A DNA stretch of 64,000 nucleotides from assembly GCF_001299635.1 (NCBI RefSeq), contig NZ_JRHN01000044.1, positions 1-64,000 of the forward strand, read 5' to 3'. Below are positions 17,835-27,501 of this stretch, piece by piece (within the stretch, counting starts at the first letter, position 1; each line of letters starts with the position of its first letter). Origin of the DNA: Clostridioides difficile (GTDB lineage: Bacteria; Bacillota; Clostridia; Peptostreptococcales; Peptostreptococcaceae). The position numbers were made by a program, and so were the translations under genes. The notes beneath the pieces are model-generated. The model did not search any database. It had not been told where the DNA came from and worked only from the letters and a program-made list of their open reading frames with translations.

Positions 17835-18206
17835 TTATTTAGAAATTATATCTTCTTGATTATCATCCTTTTCATTTGTATTTATTTTTATGCTAACTCT
17901 ATTAGGTATACAAACTATGCTTTGACTTGGTTTATTTATAAAACCAGTATGTACACAAACCTTGTCAGGACATGAAGCATCTACTATTTCTACCCCTTTA
18001 TCATGAATCTTTACTATATTATACCCCCCTCTATTCTCTATTTTAAATTCTTCTTTGGCATCTATTGGAACAGTTTTATACAATTTATTATCTACATAAA
18101 TCTCAATATTTCCAGCATTTTTAGAATTTATAACATTTATTATTCCATAACATGCTGTAATAACAACTAAAATGCCTAAAATAAGAAGAATGTCTTTTTT
18201 CTTCAT
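17835..18206 (-). CDS. NusG domain II-like membrane-anchored protein
   Basis: A 123-residue protein with one N-terminal membrane segment (about 5-27) and an extracytoplasmic domain of the NusG-II family, with the conserved cysteines in SCPDKVCVHTGFI (about 84-96) that could form a disulfide. The function is unknown. In other Firmicutes such proteins occur beside ApbE and FMN-binding redox genes, and here apbE is divergently placed 66 bases away. The context suggests a part in extracytoplasmic flavin or redox chemistry, as inference only. Confidence 0.82.
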   Translation of the reverse strand: MKKKDILLILGILVVITACYGIINVINSKNAGNIEIYVDNKLYKTVPIDAKEEFKIENRGGYNIVKIHDKGVEIVDASCPDKVCVHTGFINKPSQSIVCIPNRVSIKINTNEKDDNQEDIISK

Positions 18207-18212
18207 TTTTTG

Positions 18213-18265
18213 TCCTCCTATGAAATTATGTTATAATAAAATAATAACACAATTTCATAGGAGGA
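18213..18265. promoter_or_regulatory. Palindrome covering both divergent ribosome binding sites
   Basis: A perfect 15-bp inverted repeat (tcctcctatgaaatt 18213-18227, aatttcataggagga 18251-18265) separated by 23 bases, with six more matching pairs (tgttat/ataaca) after one mismatch. Each arm contains the AGGAGG of one of the two divergent genes. The centre has TATAAT at 18232-18237, 16 bases after TTGTCC at 18210-18215, so a plus-strand promoter may lie inside. Because starts are only 66 bases apart, promoter, ribosome site and possible operator overlap. Confidence 0.8.
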
Positions 18266-18272
18266 ATATACC

Positions 18273-19328
18273 ATGAATAAGAAAAAAATCACATTTATTT
18301 TTGTGATATTGATTTTAGCATTAATTTTATTTTCATTTTTTAGGAGTTCAAGCCAGAATACTAAATATAGTAAAACTAGCTATTACCTTGGTACAGTAAA
18401 TGAAGTTACTGTATTTAATATAAAAGAATCCAAAAGTGATAAAATCTTAAATGAATGTGATTCGATTTTAAGATATATTGATAATAAAATGAGCACTCAT
18501 ATACCAGGCAGTGATGTTTCTAAAATAAATGATAATGCTGGAAAGAATTTTGTCAAAGTTTCAGATGATACGTTTTTCGTTGTAAAAGAGGCAATACAAT
18601 ATTCCAAACTATCAAGTGGATATTTTGACATAACAGTTGGTCCAGTATCAAACTTATGGGCAATTGGAACAGATAAAGCTAAAGTTCCAAGTGATTCTGA
18701 AATAAAAGAACTTTTGCCTCTAATTGATTATAAAAACATTGTATTAGATGAAAAAAATAAATCTATAAAATTGACCAAAGAAAACATGAAAATTGATTTA
18801 GGCGCAATAGCTAAAGGATATGCTGCTGATAAAATAGTGTCCTATTTAAAATCAGAAGGTGTACAAAAAGGTTTAGTTAATTTAGGAGGCAATATATTTA
18901 CTTTAGAAAATGGTAAAAATGATAAGCCTTTTAAAATCGGCATTCAAGACCCAACTAGTAAAAATGGAGAATCTATAGGAAATATAGAAACCACAAACAA
19001 ATCTGTTGTTACATCTGGAATTTATGAAAGATTTATAGAAAAGGATGGCAAAATATATCATCACATGCTAAATCCATTTACAGGTTATCCTTTTGAAAAT
19101 AGCTTAAGTAGTGTAACAATAATATCTGATAAATCTATTAATTGTGATGCTTTATCTACTTCTACATTTGGACTTGGACTTGAAAAAGGTATGAATTTAA
19201 TTAATAGTATTGATAATGTAGATGCTATATTTATAACTAAGGATAAAAAAGTATACTTAACTGATGGTATAAAAGATAACTTCAAACTTACTGACAAAGC
19301 TTTTTCTATTGAAAAACTAAATAAATAG
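18273..19328 (+). CDS. apbE: FAD:protein FMN transferase
   Basis: ApbE attaches FMN to Thr of extracytoplasmic redox proteins such as Rnf and Nqr subunits. The 351-residue protein has a hydrophobic anchor (about 6-23) without a lipobox Cys. The ApbE core includes NKMSTHIPGSDVSKIND, the KIDLGAIAKGYAADKIV segment (about 172-188), LVNLGGNIFTL and the DALSTSTFGLGLEKG metal-binding part (about 292-306). Members often carry a lipoprotein Cys, which is missing here, so it is anchored by the membrane helix. It diverges from the NusG-II gene through the shared palindrome. Confidence 0.92.
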   Translation: MNKKKITFIFVILILALILFSFFRSSSQNTKYSKTSYYLGTVNEVTVFNIKESKSDKILNECDSILRYIDNKMSTHIPGSDVSKINDNAGKNFVKVSDDTFFVVKEAIQYSKLSSGYFDITVGPVSNLWAIGTDKAKVPSDSEIKELLPLIDYKNIVLDEKNKSIKLTKENMKIDLGAIAKGYAADKIVSYLKSEGVQKGLVNLGGNIFTLENGKNDKPFKIGIQDPTSKNGESIGNIETTNKSVVTSGIYERFIEKDGKIYHHMLNPFTGYPFENSLSSVTIISDKSINCDALSTSTFGLGLEKGMNLINSIDNVDAIFITKDKKVYLTDGIKDNFKLTDKAFSIEKLNK

Positions 19329-19453
19329 TAAACTCATACTCTAAATACTTACTATAGGTATATATACCTATCTAAAACAAATCTACATAAACTATATTAT
19401 AAGAAATAAATTATACTGACAAAGATAAAACTTAAGACTTCAACAACAATAAA

Positions 19454-19484
19454 AAAAGCACCTTATTATATTAAAGGTGCTTTT
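19454..19484 (+). terminator. apbE-side terminator
   Basis: Perfect 11-bp stem (aaaagcacctt 19454-19464 / aaggtgctttt 19474-19484), 9-base loop. It lies 125 bases after apbE and 140 before the convergent gene end at 19626, and could serve both strands. The rest of 19329-19625 shows no gene. Confidence 0.75.
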
Positions 19485-19625
19485 CATAGCATTCTATTAA
19501 TTATTACAAACAATTTATATTTTACTCTATAAAATTTTCTTCATCATATTTTTAAATACATAATCGCTCAAACAATATTATAATTATTGAAACAAAACTT
19601 ACTTATCTTGTTTTTTAGAATTATT

Positions 19626-20804
19626 TTATAAAGACTTTAAAAATAAATCCATCCTATTTAAAGCTTCAACCACATTTTCTTTTTGAGTTCCTAAGTTTAT
19701 TCTAACATAATTCTCACCATCTCTTACAAAATGGCTTCCATCCTCCAATAATACTCCTGTATCAATAGCCAGTTTATCAGTGAATTCACTCGCGCTTATT
19801 CCTAGCCCACTTATATCCATCCACGCCAAATAAGACGACTCCATCTTCATCAATTTTATATTATCATATTTTTCTACCCAAGCTTCTAAAAGTTCATAAT
19901 TTGATTTTATATATTTGTTTACACCACTCAACCACTCACGACATTCATTATAAGCACTTATCAATCCTATAATTCCAAACACATTTGGAGAAGTTATAGA
20001 GTTTTGTTTTAGTTTATCTCTGAATATCTCTCTTATATCCTTATTTATAACGATTGAGTAAGAAGTCTTTAATCCTCCAAGATTAAACCCTTTATTTGGT
20101 GATGTTAATAGAATAACATTTTCTAAAAGCTCTTTTTCAATTTTAAGTATTGAATTAAATTCACCATAATGAATATGTTCTGCATGTACTTCATCTGCAA
20201 CCAAAATAACATTGTTTTCTTTACATATGGTTGCTACTTTTTCCATCTCCTCAATCGACCATATTCTTCCAGATGGATTATGTGGTGTACAAAACATCAT
20301 TAACTTAGGTTTATTTTCTTTAATTTGAGCCTCTAATTTATCAAAGTTTATATAATATCTATCATTTATAATATCTAATGTATTGCAAACTATATTTACA
20401 CCTTGCTTTTTGGCTGATGATTCAAAAGGGTCATAAACTGGTGTATTTAATATTATACTATCCCCCTTTTGACAAAATGCTTGTACTACATAGTGAAGTG
20501 TCGATACAGTTCCATAAGTCAATGTAATCCATTCTCTTTCTACCTTTACCTTATGCATATCATTTTGCCATCTGATAACTGAATCATAAAATTCATCATA
20601 ACAGTATGTATATCCAAACACACCTCTTTTTACAGCTTCAATAAATTTATTTTCTATTTCTGTTGGTATTTTAAAATCCATATCAGCAATCCACATTGGT
20701 ACAAAATCTTCTCTAATATCTCCAAACTTATCTCTTATAATATTTAAATCCCATTTTCTACACTTTTCACTTACTCTATCTGGTCTATCATCAAAATTAT
20801 ACAT
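19626..20804 (-). CDS. PLP-dependent C-S lyase, MalY/PatB family
   Basis: A 392-residue fold-type I PLP enzyme. Features of the MalY/PatB group are the N-terminal FDDRPDRVSEKCRKWD, FVPMWIADMDFKIP, the CTPHNPSGRIW segment, VADEVHAEH and the PLP Lys in LTSPNKGFNLGGLKTSY. These enzymes split cystathionine or cysteine to release homocysteine or H2S, ammonia and pyruvate. Some also act as regulators, which cannot be judged here. It is 62 bases after the aminopeptidase gene on the same strand. Confidence 0.88.
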   Translation of the reverse strand: MYNFDDRPDRVSEKCRKWDLNIIRDKFGDIREDFVPMWIADMDFKIPTEIENKFIEAVKRGVFGYTYCYDEFYDSVIRWQNDMHKVKVEREWITLTYGTVSTLHYVVQAFCQKGDSIILNTPVYDPFESSAKKQGVNIVCNTLDIINDRYYINFDKLEAQIKENKPKLMMFCTPHNPSGRIWSIEEMEKVATICKENNVILVADEVHAEHIHYGEFNSILKIEKELLENVILLTSPNKGFNLGGLKTSYSIVINKDIREIFRDKLKQNSITSPNVFGIIGLISAYNECREWLSGVNKYIKSNYELLEAWVEKYDNIKLMKMESSYLAWMDISGLGISASEFTDKLAIDTGVLLEDGSHFVRDGENYVRINLGTQKENVVEALNRMDLFLKSL

Positions 20805-20866
20805 TTAAATTTACCTCTTCTTTTCTAATTATCTTACTTATTATAAAATATTTGTCTAATTCATTT

Positions 20867-21931
20867 TTAATTTACAACTATTAAATCTTTAGTAGATGTA
20901 GTCAACCTCATACATCCATCTTGTGTTATAAGTATATCGTCTTCTATTCTTACTCCCCCAAGATTTGGTATATATATGCCTGGCTCTATAGTTATAATCA
21001 TACCTTCCTTTAATACTTCTTTTGATTCAGGAGCTAATGCAGGATATTCATGAACCATAATACCTACACCATGACCTAAATTATGACCAAAATTATCAGC
21101 ATATCCATATGAACCAATTATATCTCTTGCAACTTTATCTATTTCACCAGTAGTCATACCTGGTTTTAAAACCTTTATACACTCTTCATTAGCTTCTTTT
21201 ACTATATTATATATTTCTTGTAACTCTTTATTTACAGTACCCATACATATAGTTCTAGTAATATCAGAACAATAATTATTGTATTTAGCACCAAAATCAA
21301 AAGTAACAAAATCTCCATACTCTATAATTTTTTCACTGGCTTTTCCATGAGGCAATGCTCCTCTCAATCCAGATGCTACTATAGTATCAAAAGACTCTTT
21401 TTGACCACCCAATTCTTTTATAAATCTAACAATTTCATTTTCCACTTGTTTTTCAGTCATACCAACTTTTATAAAATCAATTATATGATAAAATGTAGCA
21501 TCGACTATTTCACAAGCTTTTTTTATATATTTTATTTCATAATCGTCTTTTTCTTTTCTTAAAGTAGATAAATCAACCGATTTTAAAGTTACACTTAACC
21601 TTTGACTCATATTCTTATATGAATCAAAAGATACTTCGCTTCCTTCAAATCCAATTTCTTTTATATTTTGATTTTCGCAAATTTCATTGACTATATCAAA
21701 GTAGGTTCTGTTTTTATCCATTAAGATGACATCAAATAAATTTGATTTTCTTTTGATTTCTTCAAAGTATCTAAAATCTACTATTATATATTGTTTCCTT
21801 TTAGTTATAAAAACATAACCTGATGAACTAAATAGATTACCAATGTAAAATTTATTGGTAGAACTATTAATAAGAATACCTTCTATATCATATTCTTCTA
21901 AATACTTTCTTATTTTTTCTATTTTACTCAT
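20867..21931 (-). CDS. Aminopeptidase P family protein (Xaa-Pro peptidase, M24)
   Basis: A 354-residue metallopeptidase with an N-terminal creatinase-like domain (about 1-125) and the M24 pita-bread domain. The five metal ligands are visible: Asp in VTFDFGAKYNNY, Asp in CSDITRT, His in NLGHGVGIMVHEYP, Glu in ITIEPGIY and Glu in VRIEDDIL. It cleaves peptides with Pro in second position, a step in peptide use. It is followed by the C-S lyase and preceded by a hairpin that separates it from the PTS operon. Confidence 0.9.
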   Translation of the reverse strand: MSKIEKIRKYLEEYDIEGILINSSTNKFYIGNLFSSSGYVFITKRKQYIIVDFRYFEEIKRKSNLFDVILMDKNRTYFDIVNEICENQNIKEIGFEGSEVSFDSYKNMSQRLSVTLKSVDLSTLRKEKDDYEIKYIKKACEIVDATFYHIIDFIKVGMTEKQVENEIVRFIKELGGQKESFDTIVASGLRGALPHGKASEKIIEYGDFVTFDFGAKYNNYCSDITRTICMGTVNKELQEIYNIVKEANEECIKVLKPGMTTGEIDKVARDIIGSYGYADNFGHNLGHGVGIMVHEYPALAPESKEVLKEGMIITIEPGIYIPNLGGVRIEDDILITQDGCMRLTTSTKDLIVVN

Positions 21932-21968
21932 ATTTTTTATCCACCACCTTTAATTAATATATAGGTAA

Positions 21969-22003
21969 GGCTGGTAATATTAATTAAAACAATATTACCA
22001 GCC
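21969..22003 (-). terminator. Hairpin after the PTS operon
   Basis: Perfect 13-bp stem (ggctggtaatatt 21969-21981 / aatattaccagcc 21991-22003), 9-base loop, 27 bases after the IIC stop. No strong T-run follows on the minus strand, so termination may be partial and let transcription enter the peptidase gene. Confidence 0.6.
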
Positions 22004-22029
22004 AAAGTTATCATAAATAAACTTAAATG

Positions 22030-23292
22030 TTAGTCTATATAATCCACAACAAGTTTACCATCTTTTATTAATTTATTTCTATAGAATATATTTCCTACAG
22101 CTATGAATATAGCACCAACTGCTATACCTATGATATACCCAAACAAGTTATCAACTAGAGGCCATGCCCATATAGCTGACTCTGGGAACCATTGAATTGC
22201 ACCTAGAACTATACCTGTAATAGCTCCTATTACACTTCCCACTATGTTTAAAGGTATAACAAAACCTGGTCTTTCAAGTGCAAATGGTATTGCTCCCTCA
22301 GATATACCCATAAATGATAGGAATATAGAAGTCTTTCCTGCTTGATAGAATTGTCTATCATATACTCTTCTTCCTACTAATCTTTTATCTAATAAAGTTG
22401 TTAATCCTAATCCAATTGGAGGAACAACTATAGCTATTGTTCTTGCTGTTATTGGTAGTACATTCTCTGTAGTTAAACCAAGTGCAACGAATCCTGCTGC
22501 TTTATTTATTGGTCCACCTAAGTCAAATGCTGTAGCTGCTGCTAAAGCTGTTGCATATACATACTCTCCAGCTGCTCCTGCTGCTGTTAAGAAGTTTTTC
22601 ATACTTTCATTAATTAAACCACCAATTGGAGTTATTATAAATATCATCAATATCATACAAGTTAATGATGCTATTAGTGGTATTAAAAATGTTGTCTTAA
22701 AAGCCAACCAGTTATGGGAAACTTTTATAGATTTATTTAACCATTTTACAAAGTATCCTATTATGAATGCTATTAATATCGCACCTAAAAATCCTGATGC
22801 AACTGGAACAACTTCAGTCCATTGACCATCCACAAATTGTGGCACACCTACAGGTTTATTAGCTATATATCCACCTATAAAACCTGCAATTAAAGCTGTT
22901 TTTCCACCTATAGAATTTGCACAAAATGCTGCAAATAGTGGTATTGCAAATCCAAACAAAGTAAATCCGAAATTTGACATTAATTGTGCCATATTTAAAA
23001 GAGTAAGTTTAAACCCTGTAAAATCACCTGAATTCATAGCATCAACTATACCTACAGATGGGTCAAGTCCTAATATGGCATATGGTATTAATTGAGATAA
23101 GGCTCCTATAAGTCCACCCATTACTAAAACTGGTATCATATATGATATACCTGTCATTATATGTTTACTTATTTCCTTCCATTTTCCATTTCCCTTTGAT
23201 TGAGTTGGATTAGATGGAGTAGGTTTTCCTACATTGTTTCCTCCTGTTGTAGAAGCACCTGAACTGTTTATAACTTTTTTCTTAATTGCCAT
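22030..23292 (-). CDS. PTS system fructose-family IIC component
   Basis: A 420-residue membrane permease of the fructose family. The first 35 residues are low-complexity (SSGASTTGGNNVGKPTPSNP), like the linker that joins IIB and IIC in fused proteins, and about nine membrane segments follow from residue 50. GGPINKAAGF near 256 and EGAIPFALERPG near 330 are the conserved substrate-binding segments; EGAIPF is a hallmark. IIB and IIA are separate genes just upstream. The sugar may be fructose, mannose derivative or 2-O-alpha-mannosylglycerate; sequence alone does not decide. Confidence 0.9.
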   Translation of the reverse strand: MAIKKKVINSSGASTTGGNNVGKPTPSNPTQSKGNGKWKEISKHIMTGISYMIPVLVMGGLIGALSQLIPYAILGLDPSVGIVDAMNSGDFTGFKLTLLNMAQLMSNFGFTLFGFAIPLFAAFCANSIGGKTALIAGFIGGYIANKPVGVPQFVDGQWTEVVPVASGFLGAILIAFIIGYFVKWLNKSIKVSHNWLAFKTTFLIPLIASLTCMILMIFIITPIGGLINESMKNFLTAAGAAGEYVYATALAAATAFDLGGPINKAAGFVALGLTTENVLPITARTIAIVVPPIGLGLTTLLDKRLVGRRVYDRQFYQAGKTSIFLSFMGISEGAIPFALERPGFVIPLNIVGSVIGAITGIVLGAIQWFPESAIWAWPLVDNLFGYIIGIAVGAIFIAVGNIFYRNKLIKDGKLVVDYID

Positions 23293-23316
23293 TCTATTTC
23301 CTCCACAATAAATTTA

Positions 23317-23634
23317 TTATATTCCTAAATCTTCTTCGATTTCTTTTATAACACCTTCTGCATTTTTTATAGCTTCTTGTAACTCAACTTCATATACTTC
23401 ACAACCATCAAATCTTTCCATACCTTCTGGAGTTATTGCTACTGCATGTATTATCATAGTTGCACCTAATATATCATCTCTTGTTAACTCATTTTGTACA
23501 CCATCTGCACCTTGAGTTTCAACTTTAGCTTCATAACCTAGTGCCTTTGCAGCTTGTTCTATTGCCTCTGCTGCCATGAAAGTGTGAGCTAGTCCCATTG
23601 GACAAGCACATAATGCTACTAATTTTTTATTCAT
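23317..23634 (-). CDS. PTS fructose-family IIB component
   Basis: A 105-residue phosphocarrier. The active Cys is in ACPMGLAHTFMAAEAIEQAA (about 10-29; Cys-11), the signature of fructose-type IIB. It takes phosphate from IIA and gives it to the sugar carried by IIC. It lies 24 bases before IIC and 58 after IIA, all with AGGAGG sites. Confidence 0.93.
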   Translation of the reverse strand: MNKKLVALCACPMGLAHTFMAAEAIEQAAKALGYEAKVETQGADGVQNELTRDDILGATMIIHAVAITPEGMERFDGCEVYEVELQEAIKNAEGVIKEIEEDLGI

Positions 23635-23692
23635 TTTAAATTCCTCCTACTTTTCAATTAATTATTTGTTTTATTTTAGCCTTAGCGTTTAA

Positions 23693-24148
23693 TTATAAAC
23701 CCAAAGCTTCATTTATTAATTTAGATATTTCTTCAACATTATCACTCTTTAAAAGAGAATCTTTAAAGTCTTTATTTATTAATTTTCTTGAAAGAGATGA
23801 TAATAATTTAAGATGAATATTCTCTTTACTTTTTCCTGGCATAAGTAAGCTTATTGCCAATTTAACCTTATCTTCATCTTCATTCCAAACAACATCATCA
23901 GTAAATTTCAATACTACTACTGCTGGATTTTCAATTGCATCATTTTTAGTATGAGGTATTGAGATAGATTCACCTAAATTTGTAGTAAATTGTTCTTCCC
24001 TAGCCATTAATCCTTCATATACTAAATTTTCGTCATCTGTTAAGTTTAATTCTTTAGCTTTTTTTGCTATAAATTTTAAAACCTCAACCTTAGACTTAGT
24101 ATCAACATTTAAAAATACATATTCTGTGTTAAATATGTTTGTTTCCAT
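23693..24148 (-). CDS. PTS fructose-family IIA component
   Basis: A 151-residue IIA protein that accepts phosphate from HPr. The phospho-His is in ESISIPHTKND (about 60-70), in the family context EEQFTTNLGESISIPH. The gene starts 14 bases after the regulator gene and is the second gene of the regulator-IIA-IIB-IIC unit. Confidence 0.93.
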   Translation of the reverse strand: METNIFNTEYVFLNVDTKSKVEVLKFIAKKAKELNLTDDENLVYEGLMAREEQFTTNLGESISIPHTKNDAIENPAVVVLKFTDDVVWNEDEDKVKLAISLLMPGKSKENIHLKLLSSLSRKLINKDFKDSLLKSDNVEEISKLINEALGL

Positions 24149-24162
24149 TATTAATTTCCTCC

Positions 24163-26052
24163 TTAATTACCTATCAGTGCCATTAATTTATTAAAGTCAC
24201 ATATTTTAATAATTCCTCTTACTCCACCTTCATCTTTTATAAAATTATAAAGGTATTTAAATATTGAAAAATTATGTTTTTCTTTAGTGTTAAAAAATAC
24301 CATAAATACTAGTTGAACTTCTTGTTTATCCCAAACTATTGGATTTTCAAGTATACCAACTCCTATTATAGATTTTTTATCTCCCTTCACAATTGTGTGA
24401 GGTATTGCTACTAGATTTCCTATCTCAGTTGATGAGATATTTTCTCTATCTATTATGCTTTCTATTGAGCTTTCTTCTATAAAATCTCTTTCTTTTAGTT
24501 TGTTTGAAAGAGAAAGTATAACTTCTTCTTTCGTACTAGCCTTTATACTAAAAAAAGCTTTTTCATCAAACATATTACTTATTATCTTTCTTCTTTCCTC
24601 TTTTTCGTAAAATGCTTTGTTTACGTTTTCAATTAAGCTATCATCAAATATATTTTCGATATACAAGACAGGTTTTTCATAACCTTTTAATTCAACAGTA
24701 GACACTATTAAATCAACATCTTGGCTTATAGCCATATCAAGATATCTAACTGGATAAACACCTACAACGTTTAAATCACTTATATTTTGCTTTAATTTTT
24801 CAGAAATAAGTTGACCTGTTCCTATCCCATAATGGCAGACTATACAAATCTTCTTACTAGTATTTTTTTTCATTCTTTCATTTGAAGCAGCAAAATGAAT
24901 AGCTATATATCCAAGTTCATCTTCATCAAGTTTTAAATTAAACTCAGTTTCTAGTTTATTTGATAAAAACACAGCTAGATTAAAAGCTATTGGGAACTTT
25001 TCTTTTATCTGATGAAGCAGAGGATTATTAGATTTTATATTAGCTTTAGCCCTATTTAAAAATCTCTTTATATGGTCAGATATTGAAACCATAAACTCTT
25101 CATCTTTCGTATAATCACTTCCAGAAATAAGTAATATATCTTGAAGTGCACTATTTATAACATTATTTATTCGTTCCTCAATTTCACTTGTATTTTTTCT
25201 TCCTTGTGTACCTTTATATGCGATTACACCAGAGTAATTTGAAATATAAATCACTTCATCTTCAATAAGTTTAAATCCAACCTTATCAGATATTTCTTTC
25301 ATTAAGCTTTCTATAAAAGAGTAATTATGAAATCTATAACTTGTATCTATTAGATTTATATTGTTACTATGTCCTCTCTTACTTCTAAACACAGAAACAA
25401 TTATCTTTGAAAGCAGAAGATTAAAATCTTTATCTGAAATTATTGTATCTTTCTCTCTTAAATGTTTTTCTAAAATACTTTCTATACAGTGTATATCGTT
25501 TTCACTAATGTCATCTAAAAGCACTTTGATTTTACTTTTTTCATCCAGTTTTATTGCATAGTCAGTAATCAATTGTCTTATATTAATTTCTTCACCATGT
25601 ATATAGCTTCCATAGTAAGGTTTAGATTTTATAACTAAGTCATACTTTTCAAGTTTTCTTTTAAGCTTACTGGACAATTTGTTTATAGCAGCTATACTTA
25701 GATTTAATTCTTCTGCCATTGCTTCTATACTCATATAATTTCTATTAATAAGCATACATATTATATTTGACATTCTTGATTCTTCAGAGTCATCTAAAAA
25801 ACCATCAATATATTTATTTGCTTCTTTAACAGCTCTTGCTATATTGCTTTTAGAGCCACTTAGCTTATATCCTATACCTCTAGAAGAATCTATTACCAAA
25901 TCATACTTGCTTAAAATACTATTTAAATCTGCTATATATCTTTTAATAGTTTTTGTAGACACATCCAATTTGATAGCTAATTCATTTGATGTCATATATC
26001 CGTCTTTATTGCTTAAACTTTTTACTATTACTGCATGTTTCTTAGTTATCAT
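24163..26052 (-). CDS. PRD-containing PTS transcriptional activator (MtlR/LicR type)
   Basis: A 629-residue regulator with the order HTH (about 1-60, DeoR-like), second HTH (about 85-130), two PRD domains (about 185-390), a IIB-like domain (about 398-480, with CIVCHYGIGTGQLI) and a C-terminal IIA-like domain (about 490-629, with NLVAIPHTIV). The conserved His in the PRDs and the Cys and His of the two PTS domains allow phosphorylation control by HPr and by the cognate IIB. It is the first gene of the PTS unit and probably activates it when the sugar is being transported. The long gap-free domain order is complete. Confidence 0.9.
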   Translation of the reverse strand: MITKKHAVIVKSLSNKDGYMTSNELAIKLDVSTKTIKRYIADLNSILSKYDLVIDSSRGIGYKLSGSKSNIARAVKEANKYIDGFLDDSEESRMSNIICMLINRNYMSIEAMAEELNLSIAAINKLSSKLKRKLEKYDLVIKSKPYYGSYIHGEEINIRQLITDYAIKLDEKSKIKVLLDDISENDIHCIESILEKHLREKDTIISDKDFNLLLSKIIVSVFRSKRGHSNNINLIDTSYRFHNYSFIESLMKEISDKVGFKLIEDEVIYISNYSGVIAYKGTQGRKNTSEIEERINNVINSALQDILLISGSDYTKDEEFMVSISDHIKRFLNRAKANIKSNNPLLHQIKEKFPIAFNLAVFLSNKLETEFNLKLDEDELGYIAIHFAASNERMKKNTSKKICIVCHYGIGTGQLISEKLKQNISDLNVVGVYPVRYLDMAISQDVDLIVSTVELKGYEKPVLYIENIFDDSLIENVNKAFYEKEERRKIISNMFDEKAFFSIKASTKEEVILSLSNKLKERDFIEESSIESIIDRENISSTEIGNLVAIPHTIVKGDKKSIIGVGILENPIVWDKQEVQLVFMVFFNTKEKHNFSIFKYLYNFIKDEGGVRGIIKICDFNKLMALIGN

Positions 26053-26139
26053 TGTATCACCTTCTCTTTGATTTCAATTATATATCAAGTAAAATTTTAA
26101 TTGTATATATAATATGTCTATATAAGGGACATTTTGTAT

Positions 26140-27501
26140 TTATATATTATTGCATAATTCAACTATCGCCTCTGCATATATGGCTATTGAAGTTATAAAT
26201 CTATCTAAGCTAGCAAATTCATTTGCACTATGGACATTTCCAAAACTACCATCAGGAAATTCACAACCAAATATTACTGAATTATTCATTTCAGAAGCAT
26301 AACTTCCTGCACTAGTTACCCTAACATCATTTTTTAAATCTCCAGAGTACTTTATATATATATCATGCAAAGTTTTTACAATCTTTGAATTTCTATCTAT
26401 ATAATTTGCTTGCTTTAAATTTTCCCCAATAATCTCGAATTTATTAATATTATTTGTCTTCATATACAAATTAAATTTTTTTATTATTTCCTCAACTGTT
26501 AATACTTCTGGATATCTGACACTTAAAACTAATTCTAACTTTCCATCTATTATGTTTATTATTGTTGGAACCATCGATAAAATCCCACATTTTCCTTCAA
26601 TATCTAAACCAAATAATCTTCCATCTGTATTATCTTTATTTATTAACTTATCTAAACTTTTTGTCCAATCTTTATCAATATTTTCTGATAAAAATTTAAT
26701 TGCACCTAGTATAGGATTGATTGCTTTCTCAGGCTTAGATGAATGTCCACCTTTGCCATGTATAACATAATCTCCATTATTATAACTTATTGAAGTATTA
26801 TTAAAATCACAGCATATATTATCTTTACCCAAATTTTTCATATTTTTTATATATACTTTATCTGGTATTGTGTTAAACTCTATTCCACCACTTATGTATA
26901 AAGACTTATCCTCTATCTCTGAAATTAACTTTATTATTGCCCCACCTTTTTCTCCATTTAGTACAGGAAACTTAGCATCTGGAGTAAATCCACATATACC
27001 ATAAGGCTCTTTGCTATAATAATGCTTTATACATCTAAATCCACTTTCTTCATTTCCCCCAGCAATTAATCTAACCTTTCTTTTTAAATCAATATTTAGA
27101 TTTTTTATCATTTTTAATGCTAAAAAATTTACTATCATAGGGCCTTTATTATCTGATACCCCTCTAGCAACCAATTTATCTCCTATAATATTTAATTTAA
27201 ATGGCTCACTATCCCATCCTTCTCCTGGATTTACAACATCACAGTGTCCAAATATATCTACAAATTCTTTTCCATCTCCATATTCAATTTGAACAGCATG
27301 ATTATCTATATTTTTGACCTTGAAATTGTTTTCTCTACCTAGATTTTCAAACCAATTTAATGCATCATAGACTCCTTTTCCAAAAGGCATATCTTCAGAT
27401 ACAGTTTTGTCATCATAAAATGACGGTATGCTCACCCATTCTTTCAACAGTTTTAAAAATTCTTTTTCATACTTTTTACTTTCTTCTTTAAATAATTCCA
27501 T
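26140..27501 (-). CDS. M20-family dipeptidase (PepV-like)
   Basis: A 453-residue metallopeptidase of the M20 family: FGHCDVVNPGEGW (first His), ARGVSDNKGPM (bridging Asp), AGGNEESGFRC (catalytic Glu pair) and the final His near HSANEFASLD. PepV-type enzymes split dipeptides with an unblocked N-terminus. The ATG at 27501 has GGAG eight bases upstream; the GTG three codons earlier is overlapped by that site. It sits upstream of the PTS regulator by 87 bases in the same direction, but I see no evidence that they share a function. Confidence 0.88.
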   Translation of the reverse strand: MELFKEESKKYEKEFLKLLKEWVSIPSFYDDKTVSEDMPFGKGVYDALNWFENLGRENNFKVKNIDNHAVQIEYGDGKEFVDIFGHCDVVNPGEGWDSEPFKLNIIGDKLVARGVSDNKGPMIVNFLALKMIKNLNIDLKRKVRLIAGGNEESGFRCIKHYYSKEPYGICGFTPDAKFPVLNGEKGGAIIKLISEIEDKSLYISGGIEFNTIPDKVYIKNMKNLGKDNICCDFNNTSISYNNGDYVIHGKGGHSSKPEKAINPILGAIKFLSENIDKDWTKSLDKLINKDNTDGRLFGLDIEGKCGILSMVPTIINIIDGKLELVLSVRYPEVLTVEEIIKKFNLYMKTNNINKFEIIGENLKQANYIDRNSKIVKTLHDIYIKYSGDLKNDVRVTSAGSYASEMNNSVIFGCEFPDGSFGNVHSANEFASLDRFITSIAIYAEAIVELCNNI

